DNA from: Flaccisagitta enflata
Lineage: Eukaryota; Chaetognatha; Sagittoidea; Aphragmophora
Direction: 5' to 3'
Assembly (NCBI GenBank): GCA_965153355.1
Contig: OZ231126.1
Span: forward strand, 50,902,001-50,966,000
Length of the DNA: 64,000 nucleotides
This document shows positions 48,596-58,129 of this stretch, in pieces (position 1 is the stretch's first letter; each line of letters begins with the position of its first letter). The translations under genes and the position numbers were made by a program. The notes beneath the pieces are model-generated. The model did not search any database and had not been told where the DNA came from. It saw only the letters and a list, made by a program, of their open reading frames with translations.

Positions 48596-50750
48596 AAACT
48601 ATCCAGAGGGTTTTCCTTCCAACGCCGACATCGTTAACGCAATGCACAATGACATTGGGAATCGTAAAAGACCCGTCAATGAATTCTCATGGAACAGTCT
48701 CCCAACTGACACTCATGCCGCCCGTGACAATGTGACTGGCGCTCCAACACCAAGGATGCGAACGTCTTCGCCAAACCCCGACGGATCCGAGTATCTACCA
48801 CTTCCGGCCCCGCGACATGGTGCGCAATCTCCAACTGGCGGTCAATTTTTAAATCTGCCGCCGATCCAAAGAGGAGATGCCGTCAATCAGTGGGTCTCGG
48901 ATTTGGTCTCGGAAATTGAACCTGCGCGTGCGTCTCCGATGGAGCAAGCTGACGACATGCTTGCGGATCTCGACGACGCCGATGCTCTTGCAAGAGGTCG
49001 TGGGATTATCAACGGACTGACGCCGCAGGAGAGGGCGAGGCGACGCTTCGTCAACAGGAGTGCGGAGAGAGACAGATGGGGTAGACAGCTGGAGGAGGAA
49101 ATGCGACAAGGCCGGCGGCTGATAGATGATTTGCAGCAGCAACAACGGGAGGAGGAGCAGCGACAGCAACAGGAGCAACAGCAGCAGCATCAATTGCAGA
49201 TGCAGCAGCAGCAACTCCAACAGCAACGTCAACTCCACCGACCACAGGAGCAGCAGCAAACGACAGCTCAACGACAGCAGCAAGAGCTGTTGCAGCAGCA
49301 GCAGTTGCAGCAACTTCAACAATTTCGTCAACAAGACCAACAACAATGTCAAGTCTTGCAGCCGGCGCCACAACATGTGGTTCAACAACAGCAACAACAC
49401 AAGCAGCAGCAGCAGCAACAACAGCAACAACAACAAGGGCTGCAACAACATCAACCGGTTATGCAGCCGCATGAACAACAACAACAGCGGCAAAATAGTG
49501 AAGATGAACGTATGCAACAGCAACTGCAGCAGCAACAGCAACCTTCCGCCGCGATCCCAGCGGTGGTAGTGGATCCTCCAGCGTCAAATAACCATCCTGT
49601 CGAAAGCATGAGCGTCAGTGAAGAAACAGAAGAAGAGAGACAGCGACGCCTTGCAGAACAACGTCTGCGCATGATGGCTGAAGGTGAAGGTGGTGGTGCA
49701 GCAACAGCTCCAAAGGCGCCGATCGCGGTGCCATTGGGATTCCAACAGCGAAGCTCATCACAAGAAGACAAAGAGTTGTACGACAGAATGTGTAACTTTC
49801 GCCAGCATCAGCAACGAGATGAAGATAGAAGAGCAGGAGTATTCAATAATGCGGCAGAAATGCAACGAAAGCACTGGAATAGCCTGAACGACGGCGGCAT
49901 TGGTGGAGCTTTAGAGCAGCGGGATGTGAAGCTTAGACAACTGTCTGAGCTGGACAAGCAGCAGCCGCAGCATCCGCCAAAAGACCGTCGATCTATCTTC
50001 AGAAATTTCAATCCGGGATTGTTCAATTCGAACTTACAGCAACGTCATGTGCAGTCAGTGGAAACGTCCGTCAAGCAGCCGATGCAGCAGCAGCAACAGT
50101 TGGAGCAGCAGCAGCAGCAAGGACAGCGTCAGCGTCAACTGCAGCAGCAGAATGAACAGCAACAGCATCCTGACCAGCAACAGCAGCTTCAACATCAACA
50201 GTGGCAGCAGCAACGGCTTCAACAACTGCAACAGCATCAGGATCAGCATCACCAAACCCCAGCAGCAACGATTCTCCCTACCGCACCGGAAGTGATCTTC
50301 GAGAAGCAGATTGGTTCTGCTAGAAGGGAGACTGAACTTCCCCGTCAAGAGGAAAAGGTCTTCAACACAGCCGGAAGCGGAGGTGATGCAACGGAGGCGA
50401 TGCGCAGGAGGCAGAAGCAGGAGGCCGCTGACGCGAAGTTGGCACAGCAGCTGCAAGATAAGGAGAGAAGAAAAGTCGCTCCCAAGAAGGCAATGAGTGG
50501 CTTGCAGCCGAAGGCGCCAAAAGTAGCGCAAGCGCCTCTAGCAACGCCTCAAGCGGAAGTCATCCAGCAGAATCAACGTTTGCAGCAGGAAGTGGATAGT
50601 TTGAAGATGCAGATTCAGCAGAGAGACTTTGACCTTGCTGCAGCGAGAGAAGAAGAGAAACAACGTGAAGAAGAACAACAACAGCGACAGTACGTCCGCC
50701 AAGATTTTGATGCTCCCGATTCCATCAAGATGATCGTCAACAACAAATGA
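48384..50750 (+). CDS. Glutamine-rich upstream ORF of the BEL/Pao element
   Basis: The 788-codon open frame lies before the canonical gag. The real N-terminus is probably the frame starting at 48224, and only the part from about 48520 (RRIRREWNSMRFFDREN) looks coding here. It contains two long Gln-rich blocks (about residues 245-420 and 560-630) and a charged C-terminal segment with coiled-coil character (about 715-775, EVIQQNQRLQQEVDSLKMQI). The CAG/CAA mix indicates that Gln is kept at the protein level and is not one simple repeat expansion. It ends at TGA overlapping the gag ATG (ATGA at 50747-50750). BEL/Pao elements normally start directly with gag, so this ORF is unusual. Its function is unknown; structural or condensate-like roles are only guesses. 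Confidence 0.65.
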   Translation: MPLTPKDRMISTTPHVNQMALDMAFGIWSTTLYHTQGKWRSTRCPATLFDSRSTLRRIRREWNSMRFFDRENYPEGFPSNADIVNAMHNDIGNRKRPVNEFSWNSLPTDTHAARDNVTGAPTPRMRTSSPNPDGSEYLPLPAPRHGAQSPTGGQFLNLPPIQRGDAVNQWVSDLVSEIEPARASPMEQADDMLADLDDADALARGRGIINGLTPQERARRRFVNRSAERDRWGRQLEEEMRQGRRLIDDLQQQQREEEQRQQQEQQQQHQLQMQQQQLQQQRQLHRPQEQQQTTAQRQQQELLQQQQLQQLQQFRQQDQQQCQVLQPAPQHVVQQQQQHKQQQQQQQQQQQGLQQHQPVMQPHEQQQQRQNSEDERMQQQLQQQQQPSAAIPAVVVDPPASNNHPVESMSVSEETEEERQRRLAEQRLRMMAEGEGGGAATAPKAPIAVPLGFQQRSSSQEDKELYDRMCNFRQHQQRDEDRRAGVFNNAAEMQRKHWNSLNDGGIGGALEQRDVKLRQLSELDKQQPQHPPKDRRSIFRNFNPGLFNSNLQQRHVQSVETSVKQPMQQQQQLEQQQQQGQRQRQLQQQNEQQQHPDQQQQLQHQQWQQQRLQQLQQHQDQHHQTPAATILPTAPEVIFEKQIGSARRETELPRQEEKVFNTAGSGGDATEAMRRRQKQEAADAKLAQQLQDKERRKVAPKKAMSGLQPKAPKVAQAPLATPQAEVIQQNQRLQQEVDSLKMQIQQRDFDLAAAREEEKQREEEQQQRQYVRQDFDAPDSIKMIVNNK

Positions 50751-52042
50751 ATCAGCAGGAAGAAGTTGGGTGGAGTGTGAAAACTACCAAAAAGAGATCT
50801 CCGGTCAAGGTCGGGGGTCAATACGCGTTCACCCAACAGGCCCCAGCGTATCATCAGGTGGAGCTTCATCAAGTAGCTCGTCAACCGGAAGTCCATGTAC
50901 AGATGCCCAACAATCCGGCTCTGGACATGTTCCTGGAGAGGGCGGCGTACAACGATTATATGCGAGCAAGGGAGGTCGGCCTCAAAGCATTGGAGAGAGC
51001 AAGACCTGAGAAGCCTCTGCAGGAGCTTTCATCCACCGATTTCATGATGTGGAAGAGGAAGTTCAAAGATGCTGAAAAGCATGAAGGCTTGACGCAAATG
51101 GACATTTTATTGGAATTGCCTAAGTGGTTTGCTGGTCCGGCAAAGGAGATCATTGAAACTGCGACGATTGATGCAACTGAAGCGACAGCAAGAGGAGAGA
51201 TTGACGACGCCTTCGCAAAAATGGACGTCGTCTTTATGGCAAGGCGCTGCAACATTGCGGCGCTGTTCAACGAAATCGTCGCGGAGGCGAAGATCCAGTC
51301 GGCCGACCATGCAAGGCATTTCAATTTGTCTGCAAGGTTGCAAAAGGCAAAGAAGATTGCGAGGACCTGTGGGGAAGTGCAACACTGCTATCGTGACGAG
51401 CTGCTGCAGGAAATCCTCAATAAGAGGGTCCCTCATCTTGCAGATAAATTTTGGGAAAAGCAACATGAAGCAACCCAGAAAGGACAGTCATTTTCATTCG
51501 ACAACTTGGTCAACATGATTGAGACATGGGCGGTGATTCAGCGCAACAAAGGTGCAAGCTGCAAAACAGCGTCAGTGGCAGCAGTCGCAACGGCAGAAAA
51601 AGAGGCGCCATCATCATACGAGGATGCTTTGACCAATGGCAAGCAAAAGATGCAGTCGACGGACCGCTGCAACGTCTGCAGTGGAATGCATCAAACAGAA
51701 GAATGTCATCAGCTGTTAGAGTTGGAAGTGGACGCGAGAGTTCAAAAGATCATGTCTCGTCGTCTTTGCTTCCACTGCCTCGCGCCAGGACACAACGCCA
51801 AAGGATGTGCAAACAGACCAACTTGCCAGATCTGCAAGAAGCGGCACACAACAATTCTCCACGGGCGCACCTACAAGAAAGAAGAAAAGGAAGAGAAGAA
51901 AGGAGAGAATAAGCAGGGAAATAAAGTACCGCTGGCTCCCTTCAACAAGTCAGAAGATGCGGCTGCAGTAGCACCAACAGCTCCGTCGACGGCGGAGGCA
52001 GCCAATCCTACGGAAGTGATCTCTTCTAACGTCACGGCATGA
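50747..52042 (+). CDS. gag: BEL/Pao Gag (capsid and nucleocapsid)
   Basis: Gag is the structural protein that packages element RNA in cytoplasmic particles. The 431-residue frame has a capsid-like region (about residues 90-270: LSSTDFMMWKRKFKDAEKH, ILLELPKWFAGPAKEII, EILNKRVPHLADKFW) that fits the DUF1759-type gag of BEL/Pao. Three zinc motifs follow: CNVCSGMHQTEEC (from about 308), CFHCLAPGHNAKGC (from about 341) and CQICKKRHTTILH (from about 360). That order and the last C2CH-like motif are typical of BEL/Pao. The start ATG overlaps the stop of the upstream ORF, suggesting termination-reinitiation or a -1 frameshift. The frame ends at TGA followed by CTG, and the same frame stays open into the protease. 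No internal damage is seen. Confidence 0.9.
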   Translation: MNQQEEVGWSVKTTKKRSPVKVGGQYAFTQQAPAYHQVELHQVARQPEVHVQMPNNPALDMFLERAAYNDYMRAREVGLKALERARPEKPLQELSSTDFMMWKRKFKDAEKHEGLTQMDILLELPKWFAGPAKEIIETATIDATEATARGEIDDAFAKMDVVFMARRCNIAALFNEIVAEAKIQSADHARHFNLSARLQKAKKIARTCGEVQHCYRDELLQEILNKRVPHLADKFWEKQHEATQKGQSFSFDNLVNMIETWAVIQRNKGASCKTASVAAVATAEKEAPSSYEDALTNGKQKMQSTDRCNVCSGMHQTEECHQLLELEVDARVQKIMSRRLCFHCLAPGHNAKGCANRPTCQICKKRHTTILHGRTYKKEEKEEKKGENKQGNKVPLAPFNKSEDAAAVAPTAPSTAEAANPTEVISSNVTA

Positions 52043-52621
52043 CTGGCGGCGACGGCAACGTCGCGGTCCGTCTCTTCATTCGACGACGTTGTCCGTCCGA
52101 TTGTTCCAGTGACTATCATAAACAATTCTTCGGGTGCGCAGAGGACGATATACGCTATGATCGACTCAGGCGCTGATCGCGACGTGATCAGTACCAATGT
52201 CATTCGCAGTCTTCTGATTCCGACAAAAACAGTGCAAATGACGGTGGTTACTGTGGGAAATCATGTTGTTGAGGATCGTTTCATCGCATCATTCACCATG
52301 AAGTCGGTCGACGAGGAATATGTCGTCGACATCAACGACGCGTTGGTGGGTGATTTGTTGACGAGTGAACGCGACATTCCTCCTTTTCTCCGCGACCTAT
52401 CCGACCAACCTCACATCAGAGATATAAAGTTTCCAGAGGCAGAAGGCGGTGTTATGATGATCATCGGAGCGGCGCATGCGGATGCCGCCGTCGCTCAGGA
52501 AGTCCGCCGAGGGCCTTCAGGATCCTTGACTTGCTTCAGATGTTTATTCGGTTGGACTGTATGTGGAAAAAAGAGGGAAGAGGCGAGATTTTGCATCGAT
52601 CAACGCTATCGCAACGGATGA
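52043..52621 (+). CDS. BEL/Pao aspartic protease, in frame with gag after a UGA stop
   Basis: The protease cleaves Gag-Pol during particle maturation. It is in the same frame as gag, directly after UGA-CUG, so stop readthrough would make Gag-Pro. The motif MIDSGADRDVIS (DSGAD at 52163-52177) is the retropepsin active site. VMMIIGAAHADA and RRGPSG...LFGWTVCGK match the DUF1758-like end of the BEL/Pao protease, just before RT would start. After GWTVCGK (about 52570) the frame runs into a short unrelated tail and stops at 52621. A weaker possibility is translation from an internal ATG at 52109. Confidence 0.85.
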   Translation: MAATATSRSVSSFDDVVRPIVPVTIINNSSGAQRTIYAMIDSGADRDVISTNVIRSLLIPTKTVQMTVVTVGNHVVEDRFIASFTMKSVDEEYVVDINDALVGDLLTSERDIPPFLRDLSDQPHIRDIKFPEAEGGVMMIIGAAHADAAVAQEVRRGPSGSLTCFRCLFGWTVCGKKREEARFCIDQRYRNG

Positions 52622-53855
52622 TCGCGTCCTCCACGACAGCATCGATCGCATCCTCGACAATCGCGTCCTCAACAGCAACATCGACCGCATCTTCTACCAT
52701 GACTTTACATCACCAATCGTCTCGCAAGAGGAGATGGGCGATTCCCTTGAAAACATCAGAGCGTGCAAAATGTTAGAGGAAAAGACATACTTTTGCCCAA
52801 TTGCAGCAAAGAATCTTCTTCCTAAACCGGAAGTGACGCAAAACGTCTTGGAGGAGGCGCGCAAACAGCTCGTCAAGTCAATGCAGCGGCAACATTGTTC
52901 CGACGTTTTCGAACAATTGGAGTTGGGAAAAGCCTTTAAGCCAGGAAGCCGTCGTGTCTTTGTCATCAAGAACAAGGAGGTGCTAAAGTTGAACCCTTTC
53001 GTCGATGACGACGGCATCCTTTGCGTCGGCAGCCGATTGGAGAATGCCGACATCGCACATGACGCTAAATTTCCCTTCATCCTTCCGCCAAAAGACGAGG
53101 ATGTGAAATCATTAATTCGCCATTATCATCATAGTGATTTTCACGCGGGTGCAAAGCATACATTGTGCCAATTACGCCAATTTGTGTGGATTACAGAAGG
53201 TCTTCAGGCTGTCAAGAGCGTCGCCAACACGTGCTTCAGATGCCAGAAGAACTTTAAAAAGAACGCGAATCAGCGAATGGCTAATCTTCCATCAAATCGC
53301 ATCAATCCTGCACCTGTTTTTACAGAGACCGGATTGGATATGTCAGCCGATGCGATGGTAAATGCAATCATCCGCTTTGCAGCAAGGCGCCCAGGAATCA
53401 ACCGATTCACTTTAGACTGTGGAACTAATCTAGTCATCGGTCTCTTCAAGCGCCATTTTGCTTCCATCTCTACTGGCGCCATCCTTCACGTCGATGCCTT
53501 CAACACTGCTGTCGTCGAAGTTGAAGGAATTCTCAACCGTCGTCCTCTGACAGCGCTCAGTGATGATTCAAATGATTCTGAGGCCCTCACACCGAATCAT
53601 ATCCTCAATCCATCAACATCCGGCAACGCCTCTCTGGATCTGGCGCAACAAGGCGTCAACTCTGACGCCGACTCAGCGAAGATTCAATGGAGGCGTGCGC
53701 AATCGCGTGTGGATGCGTTTTGGAAATCGTGGAGGGTCGAATATTTGTCGCTTCTTCACGCGCGAAGCAAATGGTCGAGATCCGAGAGAGACTTTGCGGT
53801 CGCGACATGGTCGCCGTCATGGACGAAACGCTGCCTCGTCACAATTGGAGTTTAG
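52563..53855 (+). pseudogene. BEL/Pao pol remnant: RT-less, with integrase zinc finger and deleted catalytic core
   Basis: This 430-codon frame is +1 relative to the protease. Its first 90 residues (FASINAIATDDR, HDSIDRILDNRVL) are not recognisable as RT; the RT and RNase H that should be here are deleted. From about residue 100 it matches the pre-integrase region (LNPFVDDDGILCVGSRLENA) and the HHCC zinc finger (HYHHSDFHAG, then TCFRCQK). In the catalytic core a D in TGLDM and LDCGTN (second D) are present. The PH.GG.WE block with the catalytic Glu is absent, because FASISTG jumps to VEVEGILNRRPLT. These in-frame losses imply no integrase activity. LTPNHIL and WRRAQSRVDAFWKSWRVEYL belong to the DUF5641-like C-terminal part. 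The frame is then lost near 53780. Confidence 0.85.
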
Positions 53856-53977
53856 GACGCGTCATGGGTGTCGAAGGATCATCAGCCCATGTCCGGAGGG
53901 CTTATTCTCGACGCCAAGATGAAAAGATCGTGACGAAAGACCGCATAAAGCTTCTGCGGCTGGGATTGGATTCATAA
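53687..53977 (+). pseudogene. C-terminal end of the integrase in a shifted frame
   Basis: The frame offset from the main pol remnant carries RLCGRDMVAVMDE, RHNWSLGRVMGVEG and RIKLLRLGLDS, the usual end of the BEL/Pao DUF5641-like domain. It is genuine from about 53785 and stops at 53977. A one-base change near 53770-53790 explains the frame break. Confidence 0.8.
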
Positions 53978-55067
53978 AAAACGCTAAGTTTTGAGAGAGA
54001 GAGAAAAAAGGCGCATGGGCCTGTCCATTAGTAACTATAGATATGAGTGATTGAAACTCTGACTTGTTATATTTACAAAGAGTTGTTATTATTCATATTT
54101 GGTTCTGATTATCCATGCTTTCATCTTTCCTCTTGTTAATTATGTTATCCATTTCCATTAACACATCAAAAACACTGATTCATTCGCTCTGTCTACATGT
54201 ACATATGATTGTGCCAAAATCCGTTCTTATCATTATCAGTTCGCGTTAACGAACATTTCAAAGCTTCCGCTGGCGACGTTGTTCCATCGGCGAAGTCAGT
54301 CTACATCTTGAAGTCGCTCGTCGGAGTCAAGATGTCCCGTCAGCATCCGGCTCCACCTGCGCCTTTCGATGCGGTCGCCGTTGACGACATCATTCATCGC
54401 CTTTCGCCCACGAGTTGACGAGATGTTGGAGCCCGGAATGACCCGCTCGTCTCTGTAATGGAGAAGGCGCAGGTGATGTGGTCGTTCCATGATGCTTACT
54501 AATTTTTTCTTTTACTTAACAGATTCGTTTTTATATATAGTTAGTAATTTATTTAATTTTGTCTTGTTTTGTTTGGTTCCTTGGAACATGTACATTTTTG
54601 TTGTGTTTGTTTTAGACATGGTCTTTTTAATCTTTATTACGAATACTTTCGTATGACATGTTTTTAGTAGTATGCCCCTACTTATTATTTTCCACTCTCA
54701 AGTCAAATCCCAGGCTTGGAGTGCTCCAAGGCCCGTTCCCCCTTTCCCCCCCCTTTCCCCTTAACTTTTTCAGAACGGGTGCCTCAACCTCCTCGTCTCC
54801 GCCTCGTTTCCATCCGCGTCATCGTGATCGTTGAAAATTTGCTGGTGGTGGATCCTTTCCGGACGGGAATCATCATTCGTGCAGTCGTCGATCTGTTGAT
54901 AGTTAGGGTGGGGATGTAAGAGGCGGTGGACGGGGGGGGAGGGGCGGGGGCTGTGTCTATGTAATTTTTTTTAAGGAAGGTAGTATCGGTTTTTTAGTAG
55001 GGTTTCCCCGACTGGAAACTAGATGTCGGATTTTTGAAATTCGTGAAATTCCAAAAATGGGGCAGAA
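53978..55067. other. 3' untranslated part of the BEL/Pao element
   Basis: About 1.1 kb between the pol stop and the right LTR without a convincing gene. It contains a short open frame at 54209-54418 of unknown meaning, a G-rich purine tract at about 54920-54953 and AAAAATGGGGCAGAA just before the LTR (candidate polypurine tract). Confidence 0.6.
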
Positions 55068-55981
55068 TGTTAGAAATGTATGTCCGTCCGTCTATTAAGT
55101 ATGAGTGCATTTGTTTCTTTTGCGTGCTTTTGGTTTTTCTTCTTTTCCTGTTATTCAATGCCGGCGTCTTTTGTTTCTCGCCATTTTTTATATTGGACGC
55201 TAGATGGGTAACCATATGGTTGCGCCTTGTATTTTGTGCCATTTGTTTTTATTACGTAGGCAAACATACGTAACTCGTCTTTCGTATCATCCAATTTTGG
55301 ATTGATTGATTTTATTATTTACGGCATTGCTTCTTAAAGTGATTGATTGATTTTTCGTGATCGATTGAATGCGCCCTTGGAATTCACTAATTTCAATAAT
55401 CTCTCATCTTTTTATTGCAGATAAACTTATGAACGGACAATTAACGTTAGTTTGACATCGACAGACTGTGGGTTGAAACCAACGAAAGTGGGCCTAAAAG
55501 TAAGTTTTATAGACGCGTCTTTGCTTTTATTAACGTTGTTTTTATCTTGTCTTCCGGTCTGTTAGTTTTGTCTTTTGCCCTTTTGCATTTTTATCGCCGG
55601 ATTTTAGTATGGTTTTTATCGCTTGCCCGATCAGCTTGCTATAGGGATGATATGGATGAATTTAATGGGATGGGCCGGGGCAGGGGCAGGTATTATCAGG
55701 TGGCATGGGCTCTGAAGAAGATGAACATGTTGTCATGTGCTGTTTCTGTCCTTTATTGTGTCCTATCTCGATTTCATGTTATCTTTTGCGTTCGCTGATC
55801 ACCATTAACGCCCACTTTCCCTTTCATTTTTCCCCCTCTCTTCAGTTGTTGAAATTTTTATGGAATAAACGAGACGATCGCCTTCCTATTTTCCAATCGG
55901 CCAACTTTCTTTCACCACAAGTCGTCAGTCAGATAGACGCTCATAGACAGTGCCAGTTGAAACTCGTGGGCGTAATTTATA
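55068..55981 (+). repeat. Right LTR (914 bp), complete form
   Basis: Contains the 98-bp segment missing from the left LTR. It begins TCTCTCATCTTTTTATTGCAG, an acceptor-like motif, and runs to GGGCCTAAAA followed by GTAAGT, so it looks like a short exon of about 78 nt inside the LTR. The solo LTR at 13010 has the same segment, showing it is ancestral. Confidence 0.93.
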
Positions 55982-56109
55982 GGTCATGTCCCTCGGTTGG
56001 TCGGTTGGTCGGTTGGTAACGCAAACGTTTAAAACGCTCAAAACGGCCAATTCTGTCGTCTTTCTTCATTACTATCACTTCTCATGCCTCACCACGCTCA
56101 TTTTCATTC

Positions 56110-56194
56110 TTTAATTCATTCATTCATTCATTCATTCATTCATTCATTCATTCATTCATTCATTCATTCATTCATTCATTCATTCATTCATTCA
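56110..56194. repeat. (ATTC)n array
   Basis: About 85 bp of ATTC tetranucleotide inside the split HH element. Confidence 0.95.
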
Positions 56195-56260
56195 AAACGT
56201 TCATTCACAAATTCTTAATCAAGCGAGGCGCACTTATTGGCCATAACTTGGCCTTGTTTT

Positions 56261-56810
56261 TCTTTTTTTAACTGGTTCTTAATTGTCTAGGTAAATGTGC
56301 TGAGTACTCTAGAATTATCACAAGCAAAAACCTTTGTGTGTACGTGTTTAAAGGTCGACAGCATTCAGAAAGATAGATTTGCTGTTCTCTACAGAATTAG
56401 AACATGCCAGCGAGATTTGGGGCGTCGCCCGCTTTTCGCAAGTGCCAAATGGCCAAGTGGCATTACTCATCATCTAACCGGTTCCATCACTCTTTTTTCC
56501 CTGATCTAAATTTATCACCAAACCCAAACTACTTTCTCGTTCACCTCCAAAACATGATCCACGATGCGAGTACGGCTGTTGTGAGTGCGGCGAGGATGAT
56601 GACGATGACCAACGCCAAAATTCCAGCGTCAACCGAAGTCTCTTTCTCCATTTGTCGTGATTTCACCGACGCCGGAGATGCGTCACGCTGATAGGAGATA
56701 CTTATCTTATTTCTTATTATCATCATTTTTACGTTTGTTTCACCCGTTTAACTTTTGTTGTTTTTGTAACTCATTTATTACCTCGTTCAAACATTCATTC
56801 ATTGATGCAT
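56261..56810. other. No gene recognised
   Basis: Small open frames around 56297-56691 lack domains. Confidence 0.3.
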
Positions 56811-57050
<240 letters not shown>

Positions 57051-57922
57051 TTCATTCATCATTCATAGAGGACGTGTGGCTGCCCTTCTTGGGGTACATG
57101 GGTTTCTTCCACTTCTTTCATTGATACTGACCTTTCGTGTCGGGTCCTACGCAATTTGAACGTAATTAGGACTCTTTTTTGAGTATCTTTTTCTCTCATT
57201 CATCGGTTAGGATCTGGGAAAATTGCACGATGAATCGCAAATGGCTAAGCGCCGTTGGTTTCACGCAACAGTTTGAGAGGAAAGCTTGGAATGGTCTTTT
57301 CGTGGTATACCAAACGCGTTTGTGTGTTGTTTCCCTGCATCACTTCCTCGGTTGCTTTATACGAAAGAGACGAAATAAAAACAATCAAATTTGACTTTGT
57401 TGTCGACTTTCCAAGTCACAGAGGAGCCCTTTAACCTATATTTCCCGCTCTTCCTATTTTTTTCTATTTGTCGTACATTTACTCTTCGTCCTTCTCTCTC
57501 TCTTTTTCCAAAACAAAGTATAAATAACACGTTGATGAAACTTTTTGATTCCCCCTGAAACGGCAAACAAAGGGATCTCCCGAAGGCCCCTAGAGAGAGA
57601 GAGAGAGAGAGAGACAGAAAACTTGAGCGACTTGATGATTTCTTCCAACTTTTCCCTACTTTTCATGTTTTTTTAATCCAAAATTGACTCCCTTTTTTTT
57701 TATCCTTCTTGTTTGCTTTTATGACTTTCGCTTTCATACTTTCTTTCCTTTTACTATTTCTTTTCCTCTTTCTTGATTTTTCACTTTCTTCTTTTATATT
57801 TTTGACTTTTCCTTTATTTTGATCGTGACTCTCGAGGGCATCAAGTCTGAGTGATTTTTTGACGCAGTATCTGGGTTTTTCTGGCCTATGGCGCAAAACA
57901 GAATCTGCCCCACTTTACATCT

Positions 57923-57924
<2 letters not shown>
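57051..57924. other. No gene seen
   Basis: T-rich non-coding sequence with a short (GA)n at 57592-57613. Confidence 0.4.
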
Positions 57925-58008
<84 letters not shown>

Positions 58009-58053
58009 GTTGGTAAAATATTATTATCAATGTGCTCCAAGCTATACGTTCTT

Positions 58054-58126
<73 letters not shown>
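57925..58126. repeat. Inverted dinucleotide pair: (TC)n, 50-bp spacer, (GA)n
   Basis: About 80 bp of TC face about 70 bp of GA across a short spacer. The pair is fully self-complementary and can form a hairpin. Confidence 0.95.

Positions 58127-58129
<3 letters not shown>

Larger units (their letters stand above)
47346..55981 (+). mobile_element. BEL/Pao LTR retrotransposon, internally deleted, recent insertion
   Basis: Two LTRs (47346-48161 and 55068-55981) start TGTTAGAAATG and end GTAATTTATA. They are flanked by the 5-bp duplication GGTCA at 47341-47345 and 55982-55986. The internal order is a Gln-rich ORF, gag with DUF1759-like region and zinc knuckles, aspartic protease, then remnants of the integrase zinc finger, core and C-terminal (DUF5641-like) domain. 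RT and RNase H are absent. Only two substitutions were seen between the LTRs outside one indel, so the insertion is recent. No primer-binding site complementary to a tRNA 3' end was recognised after the left LTR. A purine-rich AAAAATGGGGCAGAA just before the right LTR could be the polypurine tract. Confidence 0.93.
47311..56260 (+). mobile_element. HH-family element (GAGTCCTCGC subtype) split by the BEL/Pao insertion
   Basis: The left part 47311-47345 is TTTTAAGTGAGTCCTCGCAA plus TTCTATAAGAGGTCA. The right part 55982-56260 resumes GGTCATGTCCCTCGGTTGG, has a GGTCGGTT core and an (ATTC)n tract, and then the half-site GCGAGGCGCACTT. This resembles the complement of the hairpin region (GCGAGGACTCACTT). 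It ends GGCCTTGTTTTT. It is of the same class as the 3147 copy. Confidence 0.8.

Noticed and set aside
52567-52573. AAAAAAG as a programmed -1 slippery site between protease and pol
   Set aside because: The heptamer is in the right phase, but a -1 shift leads to a frame that is not the integrase frame; the downstream pol remnant is in the +1 frame and follows a deletion.
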